Positions 54,451-64,000 of a DNA stretch of 64,000 nucleotides are shown here, piece after piece. The DNA comes from Dysgonomonas sp. 511 (GTDB lineage Bacteria > Bacteroidota > Bacteroidia > Bacteroidales > Dysgonomonadaceae): assembly GCF_010501105.1 (NCBI RefSeq), contig NZ_QVMQ01000011.1:186001-250000 (forward strand). The letters are read 5' to 3'. The position numbers and the translations under genes were made by a program. The notes under the pieces were generated by a model, which saw only the letters and a program-made list of their open reading frames with translations, did no database searches and was not told the DNA's origin. The stretch's first letter is position 1. Each line of letters begins with the position of its first letter.

Positions 54451-57150
54451 CTTAATGAATTCTGTAGGGCTAACTTTATAAAATTCTTTAAAACATTTTG
54501 TAAAATAAGAAGCTGAAGAGAATCCAGATTTATATGCAATTTCGGAGATTGGCGTACCTGAAATAATCATTTGGGCAGCATATTTTAGTCTCAATATTCG
54601 AATAAACTCATTGGGTGAATATTCTGTTATAGACTTTATTTTCCGATATAATTGTGACCGGGACAAACCCATATATTGCGCAACTTCAACTATATTCATA
54701 TCTGGGTCTGTTATATTATCTTCTACATATTTTTGGAATTTATTAATAAAAGATTGCTCTATTTCCGCCAAAGTCGTTTTCTTTGAATCACTAAGTAAAT
54801 TGTTTGTAAATGCGTCTTTTATCTTTTGCCTGTTTTCGATTAATCGATCTATTCTTATTTTCAATAACTGTGCATTAAATGGTTTTGGTATATATGCGTC
54901 AGCACCACTTTTAAATCCTTGAGCTTTTTGTTCATCCAAAGAACAAGCTGTAAGCAAGATTATAGGGATATGACTTGTAAATATATTTTCTTTTAGAGTG
55001 TTACAGACCTCAAAACCATCTATGCCCGGCATCATTATATCACAAATAATAATATCGGGTAAGAACTTTATGGATAGCTCAATTCCTGTGCTTCCATTAT
55101 CAGCTTCAATTATTGTATAGTCTTTGTGTAATATCAATCGCATATAATTCCGCATATCGACATTGTCATCTATAAGCAGAATAATCTTTTTATCTTCACT
55201 TAATATATTCTCAACAAATATTTTTTCCTGCATTGACTCCGCATCCGTTAGGAGCAAAGATTCGGCACTTCTGATTGCATGAGTATCACCAGATACTACT
55301 ATATCTGTTAAATCCTGTTCATATGGAAGTAGAACATCGAACACTGTTCCTTTTCCTTCTATGCTTTCTACAGATATTACACCTTTATGCAAATCAACAA
55401 GCGAGTTTGTAAGAGCCAATCCTATTCCGGTACCTGAATCTGTCGGATTAACTTTGTAAAACCTATTAAATATATTATTTATTTTATCTGGAGGGATAGC
55501 TTCTCCATCATTAAATACTGATAGTTTAAAATAGTCTGCATCATTATATTGGATTTTTGTAATATTTATATGAATAGTTCCATCTTTTCTAGTATGTTTA
55601 AATGCATTTGACAAAAGATTAAAATATATCTTCTCTACCTTTTCTTTATCAAAAGGAATAATATAATTATCATCATCTGTGGTAAAAGTGAAGTTTATGT
55701 GTTTTCTCTCTGCATAATCTAAGAAGGCAATATTTAAATCCTCCAGAAATAACTTAATATCACCTTTTACAAACTGAATGTCTAATTTCCCATTTTCATA
55801 TTTCCGGAATTCGATAATTTGAGAAAGTAGATTTAAAAGACTGTTACTGCTTCTTTGGATGATTTCCAGTAGTGCTTTTTGTTTTGCAGAAATATTTCCG
55901 GAATTTAAAAGTGTGTCTATTGGTCCTAGAATCAGAGTAAGTGGAGTACGGAATTCATGAGATATATTTGTAAAGAAGACCAGTTTTGCATTCGTTGCTT
56001 CTTCCAATTGTTTAGACAAAGAAACCAGTTGATTCTTTTGTTCTTCCAATAATCTGTTTGATTTACTTTTGTTCCGATATGCAAGGGCAGATACGACAAG
56101 TAGAATTGAAATCAACAGAAGTACAAGAATAGTACCATAGAAAAGAGTTTGTTGATTAGAATATTGTTTAAGGCTTTCGTCTAAAAGTTCATTTATACGC
56201 TCTACTTTTTCCTGATGGTTTGCTATTTGTTCGGTTTGTAATTGGAGTACTCTGACGTTACTTCTATCAACTACTGCTGTATGCAGGATATTTTCTTTAA
56301 GATATGGCTTATTTTGTAATATCTTTAATGCCAGATCAATTATCTTATCTCCTCCAGTGGGGTAAATAAATGAAGCATTTTGTATCCCTTTTTCTATATT
56401 TTCCATACCACCGCCTTCACCTGGCAATGCATCAATTCCTATGATAAAAGGGAAACGCCCACTATAATTAGAAACAGCCTCATGTACCCCTAATGCCATC
56501 GGGTCATTCATAGCAAATACAAGATCAATTTCTTTAAATGAATTCAGTATCTTGGTCATCTCTTTTTCGGAATCTTCTTTTAAAAAGTTTCCTCGGCATT
56601 CTGCAATAATTTTTATATCAGGATAATTTCTGATTCCATCGATGAAACCTGCATGTCTCTCTGCATCAGAGGTTGAGCCATTCCAACCTCTCATTTCAAC
56701 AATATTTCCCTTGTTATTCAGTATGCCCGCTGTATATATGCCTGCTTCTTTACCAATTTGATAATTATCTGCTCCTATATAAGCAGTGTAGTCTTCTGTA
56801 TCAATTTTTCGATCAACAAGGATGACAGGAATCCCCATGTTATACGCTTTCTGTACAACGGAGGTTATTGCAGTAGACTCATTTGGGGAAACAACTAATA
56901 AATCGACACCATTCTTTATTAATTCTTCAATATCTCTTATCTGCTGTTGTGTATCGTCCTTAACCGTTTTTATATCAACTTCGATATTTTGATTGATAGA
57001 GGCTTCCAGTAAGATTTCGTTGTTCATTGTCCGCCTCCATAAATCATCGCTGCATTGTGAAACTCCAATGATGTATTTACTCTTTTCTTCTCTATTGCAG
57101 GAACATAAGAGACTAAGTATAAGTATGAGTATAAGACAGGTTTTGTTCAT
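54442..57150 (-). CDS. Hybrid two-component system regulator, fructan PUL
   Basis: 902 residues: N-terminal lipobox-like signal (L-L-C-S-C), periplasmic LacI-type sugar-binding domain (about 26-310), one transmembrane helix (about 337-358), histidine kinase (His398 in S-H-E-F-R-T-P, ATPase N-box near 511-517, G-T-G-I-G at 573-577), receiver (Asp704 in I-C-D-I-M-M-P) and an AraC-type DNA-binding domain (about 800-900). This is the architecture of the B. thetaiotaomicron fructose-sensing BT1754, where fructose binds the periplasmic domain; the linked genes support the same ligand. Its 3' end overlaps the mobA relic. Confidence 0.9.
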   Translation of the reverse strand: MNKTCLILILILSLLCSCNREEKSKYIIGVSQCSDDLWRRTMNNEILLEASINQNIEVDIKTVKDDTQQQIRDIEELIKNGVDLLVVSPNESTAITSVVQKAYNMGIPVILVDRKIDTEDYTAYIGADNYQIGKEAGIYTAGILNNKGNIVEMRGWNGSTSDAERHAGFIDGIRNYPDIKIIAECRGNFLKEDSEKEMTKILNSFKEIDLVFAMNDPMALGVHEAVSNYSGRFPFIIGIDALPGEGGGMENIEKGIQNASFIYPTGGDKIIDLALKILQNKPYLKENILHTAVVDRSNVRVLQLQTEQIANHQEKVERINELLDESLKQYSNQQTLFYGTILVLLLISILLVVSALAYRNKSKSNRLLEEQKNQLVSLSKQLEEATNAKLVFFTNISHEFRTPLTLILGPIDTLLNSGNISAKQKALLEIIQRSSNSLLNLLSQIIEFRKYENGKLDIQFVKGDIKLFLEDLNIAFLDYAERKHINFTFTTDDDNYIIPFDKEKVEKIYFNLLSNAFKHTRKDGTIHINITKIQYNDADYFKLSVFNDGEAIPPDKINNIFNRFYKVNPTDSGTGIGLALTNSLVDLHKGVISVESIEGKGTVFDVLLPYEQDLTDIVVSGDTHAIRSAESLLLTDAESMQEKIFVENILSEDKKIILLIDDNVDMRNYMRLILHKDYTIIEADNGSTGIELSIKFLPDIIICDIMMPGIDGFEVCNTLKENIFTSHIPIILLTACSLDEQKAQGFKSGADAYIPKPFNAQLLKIRIDRLIENRQKIKDAFTNNLLSDSKKTTLAEIEQSFINKFQKYVEDNITDPDMNIVEVAQYMGLSRSQLYRKIKSITEYSPNEFIRILRLKYAAQMIISGTPISEIAYKSGFSSASYFTKCFKEFYKVSPTEFIKSK

Positions 57151-57171
57151 GGTGGATTTAATATAATAGGC

Positions 57172-57179
57172 AAATCTAT
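57172..57179 (-). promoter_or_regulatory. Predicted -7 box for the regulator gene
   Basis: TAGATTTG on the minus strand, 22 bases before the start, just after the fructokinase terminator. Confidence 0.5.
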
Positions 57180-57180
57180 A

Positions 57181-57217
57181 AAAAGCATCGTAATTAAAAG
57201 TTAAATACGATGCTTTT
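57181..57217 (-). terminator. Terminator after fructokinase
   Basis: A perfect 12-bp stem: AAAAGCATCGTA (57181-57192) and TACGATGCTTTT (57206-57217), ending in T on the minus strand. It lies five bases after the fructokinase stop. Confidence 0.75.
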
Positions 57218-57222
57218 ATATT

Positions 57223-58107
57223 TTATTTCCTAAATAATTCCAGGTAAGCATCCGGCAATTTAGGCATAGCACCATGTTGTGTACATACATAGGCTGATAC
57301 CTCAACGGCTAACTGATGTGCGTTTGTGAGTCGTTGACCGTGCAAATATGATGCAACAAAAGCAGCTGTAAAAGAATCTCCGGCACCGACAGTGTCTGCT
57401 ACATGTACTGTTGGTGTTGGTTGATATGATGTTTCTTTGGGTGTAAATACAAAACTACCATTTGTTCCTTTTGTTAATACTATAATATCAAGTTCGTATT
57501 CTTCGAGTAAACGTTTACAGATTTCCTGTTCATCATTTTCTTTGTATCCGTACAACTGTGCGACTAAAACAATTTCTTCGTCATTAATTTTTAACATATT
57601 TGAAAGTTGCAAAGATTCATGTATCAATTCTTTAGAATAAAAATGCTGGCGAAGATTTATATCAAATATCTTTAAGCTGTTTTCAGGCATGCTTTTCAGA
57701 AACCTTTTAATAGTTTCTCTCGATACGCTGTTTCTTTGTGCCAAAGATCCAAAAGATACTGTCCCCGTATTTTTTGCCAGATTTTCGGTCTTGGCAGTAA
57801 AAGGAATATTGTCCCATGCCACGTTTTCACATATCTCATATTCAGGAATTCCTTCCTTATTCAGTTTCACATTTACTGTTCCGGTAGGGTAATCTGTAGT
57901 CTCTATCAGGTAATTCAATTCTTTTTTTGCCAGGCATTCCAATATTTCCTTACCTAACAAATCATCTCCTACGGCACTTACGGCGTGACCGTTATATCCG
58001 AACTGCGATACATGGTATGCAAAATTTGCGGGGGCACCACCCATCACTTTTCTTTCTGAGAAAATATCCCATAATATTTCTCCAAGTCCTACAATTGTAT
58101 TATTCAT
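57223..58107 (-). CDS. Fructokinase (PfkB family)
   Basis: Phosphorylates fructose to fructose 6-phosphate. 294 residues with the N-terminal G-G-A-P-A-N-F-A-Y-H sugar-binding motif and the C-terminal D-T-V-G-A-G-D-S-F-T (238-247, Asp244 catalytic). Operon partner of the transporter (20-base gap) and the GH32 enzyme, and last gene before a terminator. Counterpart of BT1757. Confidence 0.92.
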   Translation of the reverse strand: MNNTIVGLGEILWDIFSERKVMGGAPANFAYHVSQFGYNGHAVSAVGDDLLGKEILECLAKKELNYLIETTDYPTGTVNVKLNKEGIPEYEICENVAWDNIPFTAKTENLAKNTGTVSFGSLAQRNSVSRETIKRFLKSMPENSLKIFDINLRQHFYSKELIHESLQLSNMLKINDEEIVLVAQLYGYKENDEQEICKRLLEEYELDIIVLTKGTNGSFVFTPKETSYQPTPTVHVADTVGAGDSFTAAFVASYLHGQRLTNAHQLAVEVSAYVCTQHGAMPKLPDAYLELFRK

Positions 58108-58127
58108 TGCTTATTTCTTTATTAGAT

Positions 58128-59303
58128 TTATTCAATAGAATTCATTTTATCTTTAATTCTGGTTGCTAAGAACAGAAGATAAATAACCCCAATACTCATA
58201 ACTATCAAAGCTCCTATTTGAGAATTATTTAATGCTTTAGTTGCCTGTCCCATGAAAAAAGGAAATATAGTTCCGCCAAACAAGCCCATTATCATAAGTC
58301 CCGATATCTCGTTTTTCTTATTAGGCATGTAAAGCATTGCACGTGACAATATAACGGAAAATACATTGGAATTTCCAAAACCAATCAAACCTATACATGC
58401 ACACAAAATAATTTCACCTTGCAGGAAGTAAAGCCCTCCCATGCCCAAAGCTATACAGAGTACACTTAACCCGAAAAACTTTTTCGCTGAATAACGTGCC
58501 AAGATGAAAGTTCCAATAAAGCAACCTGCAGTACGAAAGGCAAAATAAACGCTTGTTGCGTAATTGGCATCATCGAGATTTGTCAAGCCTAATCTTTCCA
58601 TTAATATACGGGGAGAAGTGACATTAGTCCCGACATCAATTCCCACATGGCACATGATACCTAGAAAACAGAGCAATATAACCCCATTTCCAAGAAGCTT
58701 AAAACATTCGGAGAATGTCGCACCTTTACCTTCTTCTTTCTGTTCATCAATACGGGTCATACCAAGCCATAATACTGTTATCACCGAAATTAATAGAAAT
58801 AAGGGATAAATCATGCGCCAGTCATCAAACATTAATGAGGCCTTTGTTGCTATTAGCGGAGCACTGAACGATGCTATTGCTTTTACGAACTGTCCGAAGG
58901 TTAGGGAACTTGCCAGTTTATCACCTTTTACAATACTCGACAACAGAGGATTCAACGAAACCTGCATCAGGGTATTGCCTATTCCCAATAAAGAAAAGGT
59001 TATAATAAGCGATGTCTTGTCATACCATACAAACGGGATTATCATTGACAAGGCAGTTACCAATAAGCTGATAATTACTGTTTTTTTTCTCCCGATTCGG
59101 GACATTAGTATTCCTGTAGGAACGGAAAATATAAGGAACCAAAAGAAAACCATAGACGGAAATATATTTGCCGTAGCATCATCCAGTCCCAAATCTTTTT
59201 GTGCATAGTTGGTGGCAGTACCTACCATGTCGACAAATCCCATACAGAAGAATGCAAGCATTATGGGAAGAATCTTTGTGTAAAATCCTTTATTATTAGT
59301 CAT
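58128..59303 (-). CDS. MFS sugar transporter, probable fructose importer
   Basis: 391 residues, about 12 helices, MFS loop motif M-S-R-I-G-R-K-K between helices 2 and 3. The place between GH32 and fructokinase genes matches BT1758, the inner-membrane fructose transporter of the B. thetaiotaomicron fructan locus; specificity is inferred from that context. Gaps of 20-21 bases on both sides indicate one operon. Confidence 0.85.
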   Translation of the reverse strand: MTNNKGFYTKILPIMLAFFCMGFVDMVGTATNYAQKDLGLDDATANIFPSMVFFWFLIFSVPTGILMSRIGRKKTVIISLLVTALSMIIPFVWYDKTSLIITFSLLGIGNTLMQVSLNPLLSSIVKGDKLASSLTFGQFVKAIASFSAPLIATKASLMFDDWRMIYPLFLLISVITVLWLGMTRIDEQKEEGKGATFSECFKLLGNGVILLCFLGIMCHVGIDVGTNVTSPRILMERLGLTNLDDANYATSVYFAFRTAGCFIGTFILARYSAKKFFGLSVLCIALGMGGLYFLQGEIILCACIGLIGFGNSNVFSVILSRAMLYMPNKKNEISGLMIMGLFGGTIFPFFMGQATKALNNSQIGALIVMSIGVIYLLFLATRIKDKMNSIE

Positions 59304-59324
59304 GATTTTAATTATTTCAAAATA

Positions 59325-61520
59325 TTATTTAATCTTATGGATAGTTATATCCTTGACATTGATATTACCTTCAAATTTCAAAGAGTTATAAGGTTCTGAT
59401 GGGAATATAATGTTTGTAGAAACCAGTTCACCATCATTAACAAACAGTTCTGAAGATGCATTATCTATAAAGAGACGAATCTTATAAGTATTCTTTTGGG
59501 CTAGAGGTGCTTTTATTACTTTTAGTGCAAATTTTTCACTAAAATCAGCAACTCCGCTTTTCGACCTATCTGTTAGAAGTTCTCCATCTTTCAAATTGAA
59601 AGAATATTTCAGTTGTTCTTTTCTCCGGTTTTCGAGTGTAAAACTAAATTTTTTTGCACTTCCGGCTTCTAAGGTCATTTCTACCTCATATGCCCCATCA
59701 TTTTTATCTAGAAGTTTATCAATGGTATAAGTACTTTCTACCTGAATATCTTGCACTTTCTTCGATTCATTTCTTAAATTGACTATTTCCTTTACAGGAG
59801 GATTACTTATAACTAAATGTTCGCCATTGTGTGTAAGTTTTAATTCGCGAGGCAAAGTACTGGCACTTTTAAAATTGACTGTCGGCACTTCTCTTGCATA
59901 ATCCCAGTTATTCATCCATCCAATAAAAATCCGACGATTATCCGGAGCATCATTCCAAATAACACCGGCATAGTTATCCCGTCCATAGTCAAGCCATATA
60001 GGATAAGATAGTTTATCGGCTTTAAACGTTTTTCCATCAAAATCACCGATAAAATACTGGGTGGCACTTCCTCCATTAGGACCGCCAGGATTGATACTGA
60101 CAAATAGTACCCATTTAGTTTTTCCATTATAAGTTAAAGGGAACAGGTCAGGGCATTCCCAAACTCCATCATGTCCACCAAGCCCCTCTCCAAATTCGCT
60201 CAGTTTCTCCCATTCTTTCAAATTTTTTGAACCATAGAATGTTATGGTCTGTGAAGTAGCCAATGACATGACCCATTTTTGTGAAACTTCATGCCAGAAC
60301 ACTTTCGGATCACGGAAATCAACAATATTGGAATCTGTAAGTACAGGGTTTCCATTATATTTTGTAAAAGTTTGTCCATTATCCAGACTATAAGCAATGC
60401 TCTGGGTTTGCCTTTCAGCTGCGGATGTATAAATAGCGACCATCGCGTTTTTTCCAAAACCGGCAGTGTTATTCTTATCGATGACCGCACTTCCTGAGAA
60501 AATAGCCCCCAGTGAATCCGGTGTTATCCCTTCTTGTTGATGTTCCCATTTAATAAGATCCTTAGATTCCGCATGCCCCCAACTCAAATTACCCCATAAA
60601 GAGCCATAAGGGTTATGCTGATAATACAAGTGATATTTTCCATTATGGTATACCATACCGTTGGGATCGTTCATCCAGCCATATTTAGGTGTAAAATGGT
60701 ATGTTGGACGATATTTTTCATTAACATTAAAATGAAAGTCATCCGATTGCTTAATTTGAGAATATCCTATACTATTCTTATCTATATAAGAGAATACTAA
60801 ATCTATATTATCACCTTTGTATCTCTCTATGTCTATTGGGACCCAATAGGATACCTCCGATTGGGCAATATTAATGTTCATAGGCACACCTTCTGCTTGT
60901 CCATTCACTATTAGTTGTGTACTTATTTCCGGAGCGGAATCATCAATTGGAACCAAAATATATTTTTTATCTGCCTTGAAAGAAATTTTATGATCAATCA
61001 TAACCGAACTTTTTTCCATATTGCTCATTATAATTTGGTCTACAAGGATATGCCCCCATCCTCCATCATGGTTATCTGTAATAAGTATCTTGGCTTTTAG
61101 ACCCTTATATTGCCTAACATCCCATGTAGTCCATTGTAAAGTCTCACTATTTACGAGCGGAGAATTTTTATATATACTTTTACCATCTACCAATAATTCG
61201 ATATATATATCACTACTCTTCCCTCCTCCCAGTAAGAAATTGATATATTCCCGTTCAATTTTGAATTCAGAAGAACTTAATGACCCTTTTAGTTGGTCTC
61301 CTCCATTATAACTATTAGCCAGAAATTTTCCATAGAAACCGTTTACTTCCTGTTGATTGGGGCATTTCCCTTGAGCCGGAGTAGTACCAAAAGCAGTTCC
61401 TTCTATTGTCCATTTATCATATGTTCCCGATTCAAAATCGTCAATAACAATATCTTCTGATGAGCATCCGGTCATTATCATCAGTGAGGTGCAAAAAAGT
61501 AATCCTATTTTTTTTTTCAT
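59325..61520 (-). CDS. GH32 fructan hydrolase lipoprotein (levanase/inulinase type)
   Basis: 731 residues. Lipobox I-M-T-G-C (Cys19) with S-S-E-D after it, so it is membrane anchored. An N-terminal jelly roll (about 22-165) and a linker domain (about 180-260) lead to a five-bladed propeller: nucleophile Asp285 in W-M-N-D-P-N-G, R-D-P at 403-405 and acid/base Glu455 in W-E-C-P-D. A C-terminal beta sandwich follows (about 580-731). It cleaves beta-fructans; exo or endo action and levan versus inulin cannot be decided by eye. Confidence 0.92.
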   Translation of the reverse strand: MKKKIGLLFCTSLMIMTGCSSEDIVIDDFESGTYDKWTIEGTAFGTTPAQGKCPNQQEVNGFYGKFLANSYNGGDQLKGSLSSSEFKIEREYINFLLGGGKSSDIYIELLVDGKSIYKNSPLVNSETLQWTTWDVRQYKGLKAKILITDNHDGGWGHILVDQIIMSNMEKSSVMIDHKISFKADKKYILVPIDDSAPEISTQLIVNGQAEGVPMNINIAQSEVSYWVPIDIERYKGDNIDLVFSYIDKNSIGYSQIKQSDDFHFNVNEKYRPTYHFTPKYGWMNDPNGMVYHNGKYHLYYQHNPYGSLWGNLSWGHAESKDLIKWEHQQEGITPDSLGAIFSGSAVIDKNNTAGFGKNAMVAIYTSAAERQTQSIAYSLDNGQTFTKYNGNPVLTDSNIVDFRDPKVFWHEVSQKWVMSLATSQTITFYGSKNLKEWEKLSEFGEGLGGHDGVWECPDLFPLTYNGKTKWVLFVSINPGGPNGGSATQYFIGDFDGKTFKADKLSYPIWLDYGRDNYAGVIWNDAPDNRRIFIGWMNNWDYAREVPTVNFKSASTLPRELKLTHNGEHLVISNPPVKEIVNLRNESKKVQDIQVESTYTIDKLLDKNDGAYEVEMTLEAGSAKKFSFTLENRRKEQLKYSFNLKDGELLTDRSKSGVADFSEKFALKVIKAPLAQKNTYKIRLFIDNASSELFVNDGELVSTNIIFPSEPYNSLKFEGNINVKDITIHKIK

Positions 61521-61658
61521 GGTTTAATTAATAAGTTTATAATATTGATTGAATTTTTTATTGAAGAAATTCTTTAACCAAAGATTTAAAGTTATATCCT
61601 TTTTTACAAAGGAATAATTAATGCCACAATAACGCTATAACAGATGTTGCCAACGATT

Positions 61659-61708
61659 GCAGAAATGTTGCATCTATTTTATTTTCTTGTGCATTGCAAC
61701 ATTTTTGC
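61659..61708. promoter_or_regulatory. Inverted repeat, candidate binding site of the fructan regulator
   Basis: GCAGAAATGTTGCA (61659-61672) and TGCAACATTTTTGC (61695-61708) form a dyad matching at 13 of 14 positions with a 22-base spacer. A further small palindrome, GTTGCCAAC, is at 61646-61654. They lie between the divergent GH32 and SusC genes. Confidence 0.5.
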
Positions 61709-61752
61709 ATATATCTGAAACATCCCTTACATAAGGAAGACTTAATTCCGTA

Positions 61753-61760
61753 TAGTTTTG
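61753..61760 (+). promoter_or_regulatory. Predicted -7 box for the SusC gene
   Basis: TAGTTTTG on the plus strand, 46 bases before ATG 61806 and 45 bases after the inverted repeat. No good -33 element, as expected for an activator-dependent promoter. Confidence 0.45.
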
Positions 61761-61805
61761 TACAACCATGAAATTAATATGTTAAACAATAAATTTAATT
61801 ACCAA

Positions 61806-64000
61806 ATGGAAAAACAAACTCACATTTTTAAATTGAAATGTTGTATTTCAATATTTTTCTTATTTGTTCTTCCTTCACTTGCTTTTTCTCAAACAAAGGA
61901 AGTAACAGGGGTTGTTACTCTGGCAGAAGACGGTTTGGGTGCAATAGGAGTCAGTGTTGTTGAAAAGGGAACAACAAATGGAACAGTTACAGATATTGAA
62001 GGAAGGTATCGGATTCAATTAACAAAAGAATCAGCCACCCTGGTCTTCTCTATGGTTGGAATGATAGCACAAGAAAAGACTGTTAGCCATGGAGACGTCG
62101 TTGATGTTGTTTTATCTGAAAACCAACAATTATTAAATGAGATAGTTGTAACAGGGTATACATCCCAACGAAAAGCAGATCTGACAGGAGCTGTATCAGT
62201 TGTATCTATTGATGAGATAAAGAAAGTAGCTGAAAATAATCCTATGAAAGCTCTACAAGGAAAAGTTGCCGGTATGATGGTAACTACTGATGGTAATCCG
62301 AGTGGGGCTTCTACTATTCGTATACGTGGGATAGGCACATTGAACAATAATGATCCCCTATATATAATAGATGGTGTGCCAACCAAAGCTGGCATGCATG
62401 AATTGAACTCTGCGGATATAGAAAGTATTCAGGTTCTTAAAGATGCTTCATCGGCAAGTATATATGGTTCACGAGCGGCCAATGGTGTTATAATTATCAC
62501 AACCAAACAAGGGAAAAAGGGAAAAGTTAAGATTGATTTCAATGCAGGTGTTACCACCTCAAAATACACCACCAAGATGGATATGTTAAATACCCAAGAA
62601 TATGGTCGGATGATGTGGCAAGCAGAAGTAAATGCAGGGAAAGATCCCAATGCCAACGCGATAGGTTATACTTACGACTGGGGATATGATGCCAATGGAG
62701 TAGCAGTACTCAATAAAGTCATATTACCCGAATACGTAGTGGGAAGTGGAAATACAATGCGTACAGCAGACACTGATTGGTTTGATCAAATAACAAGAAC
62801 AGGTGTTATGCAGAACTATGATATGTCGGTAAGTAGCGGTACCGATAATGGTAGTTATTTCTTTTCGTTGGGATATCTTACTAATGAAGGGGTGATCAAA
62901 AACAGCGATTTCGACCGAATTTCAGCCCGAATGAATACTTCATACAAATTATTCGACGGAATAGTAACAATAGGGGAAAACTTCACACTTAATAGAACCA
63001 GTGAGGTACAAGCACCCGACGGTATTCTGAATACCGCATTACAAGCCTTGCCTATGTTACCCGTTTATACAGAATCGGGGGGATGGGGAGGTCCTGTGGG
63101 AGTAATGAATGACCGACAAAATCCTGTAAGATTAGTTGAAGCCGTAAAAGATAATAGATATTCATATTGGAGAACTTTTGGTAATGCGTTTCTGGCCGTT
63201 AATCCAATTGAAGGATTGGATTTGAGAACTAATTTTGGGCTTGACTATGGGAATTATTATAAACGTGATCTTGTCCGAAAATATCAATCAGGGAAATTAG
63301 AGAGTGATATTAATTCAGTAAACTTAAACCAAGGACATTGGCTAAAATGGAATTGGAATGCGATTGCATCTTACAATATTACAGTAGGTAAACATAGAGC
63401 AGATGCAATGTTAGGAGTAGAAGCCTTTAGAGAAGAAAATGTCAATTTCAACTCATATCGTGAAGGCTTTGAACTTGAAACACCTGAATATATGTGGCCT
63501 GATGTAGGTACAGGAAAATCAATTGCTGGCGGTAACTCTACAGCATATACCTTGTTATCCTTTTTTGGTAAGGTTAATTATTCATTCGATGATCGTTATC
63601 TTGCTTCGGTAACCTTGCGTCGCGATGGCTCATCACGTTTCGGTAAGAATAATAAATATGGAACTTTTCCTGCATTTTCTTTAGGATGGCGTTTAAGCGA
63701 AGAAGCTTTCATCAAGAACAATATAAATAACATATCGGATCTGAAGTTACGTTTAGGATGGGGGCAAACAGGAAACCAAGAAATAAGCAATACAGCCATA
63801 TATAATATATATGTACCTGATTATGGAACTGCTGATCCTACATGGGGAACAGTGCATAGTACATCTTATGATATTAGCGGAACAGGATCGGGACAATTAC
63901 AGTCTGGATTTAAACGTACACAACTTGCCAATGATAACCTGAAATGGGAAACAACTACACAAACCAATATTGGTCTCGACTTTGGTTTTTGGGAACAAAA
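61806..64000 (+). CDS. SusC-type TonB-dependent receptor of the fructan locus (3' partial)
   Basis: Open to the end of the window, about 731 codons. Signal peptide (ending L-A-F-S-Q), carboxypeptidase-D-like regulatory fold (K-E-V-T-G-V-V-T, then G-T-V-T-D-I-E-G), plug with L-Q-G-K-V-A-G and T-I-R-I-R-G-I-G and A-S-S-A-S-I-Y-G-S-R-A-A-N-G-V, then barrel strands. An in-frame ATG at 61779 would add nine residues; I prefer 61806 because a signal peptide follows it directly. It likely imports fructo-oligosaccharides; a SusD gene is expected beyond the window edge. Confidence 0.92.
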   Translation, partial: MEKQTHIFKLKCCISIFFLFVLPSLAFSQTKEVTGVVTLAEDGLGAIGVSVVEKGTTNGTVTDIEGRYRIQLTKESATLVFSMVGMIAQEKTVSHGDVVDVVLSENQQLLNEIVVTGYTSQRKADLTGAVSVVSIDEIKKVAENNPMKALQGKVAGMMVTTDGNPSGASTIRIRGIGTLNNNDPLYIIDGVPTKAGMHELNSADIESIQVLKDASSASIYGSRAANGVIIITTKQGKKGKVKIDFNAGVTTSKYTTKMDMLNTQEYGRMMWQAEVNAGKDPNANAIGYTYDWGYDANGVAVLNKVILPEYVVGSGNTMRTADTDWFDQITRTGVMQNYDMSVSSGTDNGSYFFSLGYLTNEGVIKNSDFDRISARMNTSYKLFDGIVTIGENFTLNRTSEVQAPDGILNTALQALPMLPVYTESGGWGGPVGVMNDRQNPVRLVEAVKDNRYSYWRTFGNAFLAVNPIEGLDLRTNFGLDYGNYYKRDLVRKYQSGKLESDINSVNLNQGHWLKWNWNAIASYNITVGKHRADAMLGVEAFREENVNFNSYREGFELETPEYMWPDVGTGKSIAGGNSTAYTLLSFFGKVNYSFDDRYLASVTLRRDGSSRFGKNNKYGTFPAFSLGWRLSEEAFIKNNINNISDLKLRLGWGQTGNQEISNTAIYNIYVPDYGTADPTWGTVHSTSYDISGTGSGQLQSGFKRTQLANDNLKWETTTQTNIGLDFGFWEQ

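Overview
The window reads as chromosomal DNA of a Bacteroidota bacterium, most likely order Bacteroidales; a Dysgonomonas-like genus is my guess, not something the sequence proves. The basis is the recurring TAnnTTTG -7 promoter box, SusC/SusD-type loci, BACON/DUF5689 lipoproteins, a hybrid two-component regulator and IntDOT-like integrases. No rRNA, complete insertion sequence or CRISPR array was seen. One tRNA gene is present.

1-11 kb holds a 5'-truncated GH2 glycosidase, cdsA convergent with a polyprenyl diphosphate synthase, a small secreted protein, a queD-queE-rnz operon, a secreted DPP-IV peptidase and an MFS exporter with a leader that may regulate it. 11-26 kb is one long minus-strand operon ending in a clear terminator. 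In transcription order it encodes two surface lipoproteins, SusC, SusD, an endonuclease/exonuclease/phosphatase (EEP) lipoprotein, two more DUF5689 lipoproteins and a second EEP protein. It looks like a nutrient-uptake locus for a phosphodiester substrate, not a glycan. 26-33 kb holds a GH20 hexosaminidase, glnS, psd-pssA and a CAU tRNA, with several families of palindromic or MITE-like intergenic repeats between them.

33.16-51.85 kb is an AT-rich 18.7-kb genomic island inserted into the 3' end of the tRNA. It is bounded by a 15-bp direct repeat and has a tyrosine recombinase beside the right end. It carries a polymerase-like protein, a stand-alone NUMOD3 protein and a compact minus-strand operon of secreted proteins and lipoproteins (DUF6175, LPP20/FlgT-like, SH3, MORN). 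Divergent from that operon are a lipoprotein, a DNA-binding-like protein and a membrane Ser/Thr kinase. The island also has a DUF5053-methyltransferase fusion, small DUF genes and a second small recombinase. The kinase plus envelope-protein block is the best candidate here for an undescribed system.

52-54.45 kb is the relic of a second mobile element: an IntDOT-like integrase, an oriT-like hairpin cluster and a mobilization gene cut off after about 23 codons. A MITE with a 7-bp target duplication sits inside it.

54.4-64 kb is a fructan utilization locus: a periplasmic-sensing hybrid two-component regulator, fructokinase, sugar transporter and secreted GH32 enzyme. A SusC-type receptor runs divergently off the right edge, and a strong inverted repeat lies in the divergent promoter region.
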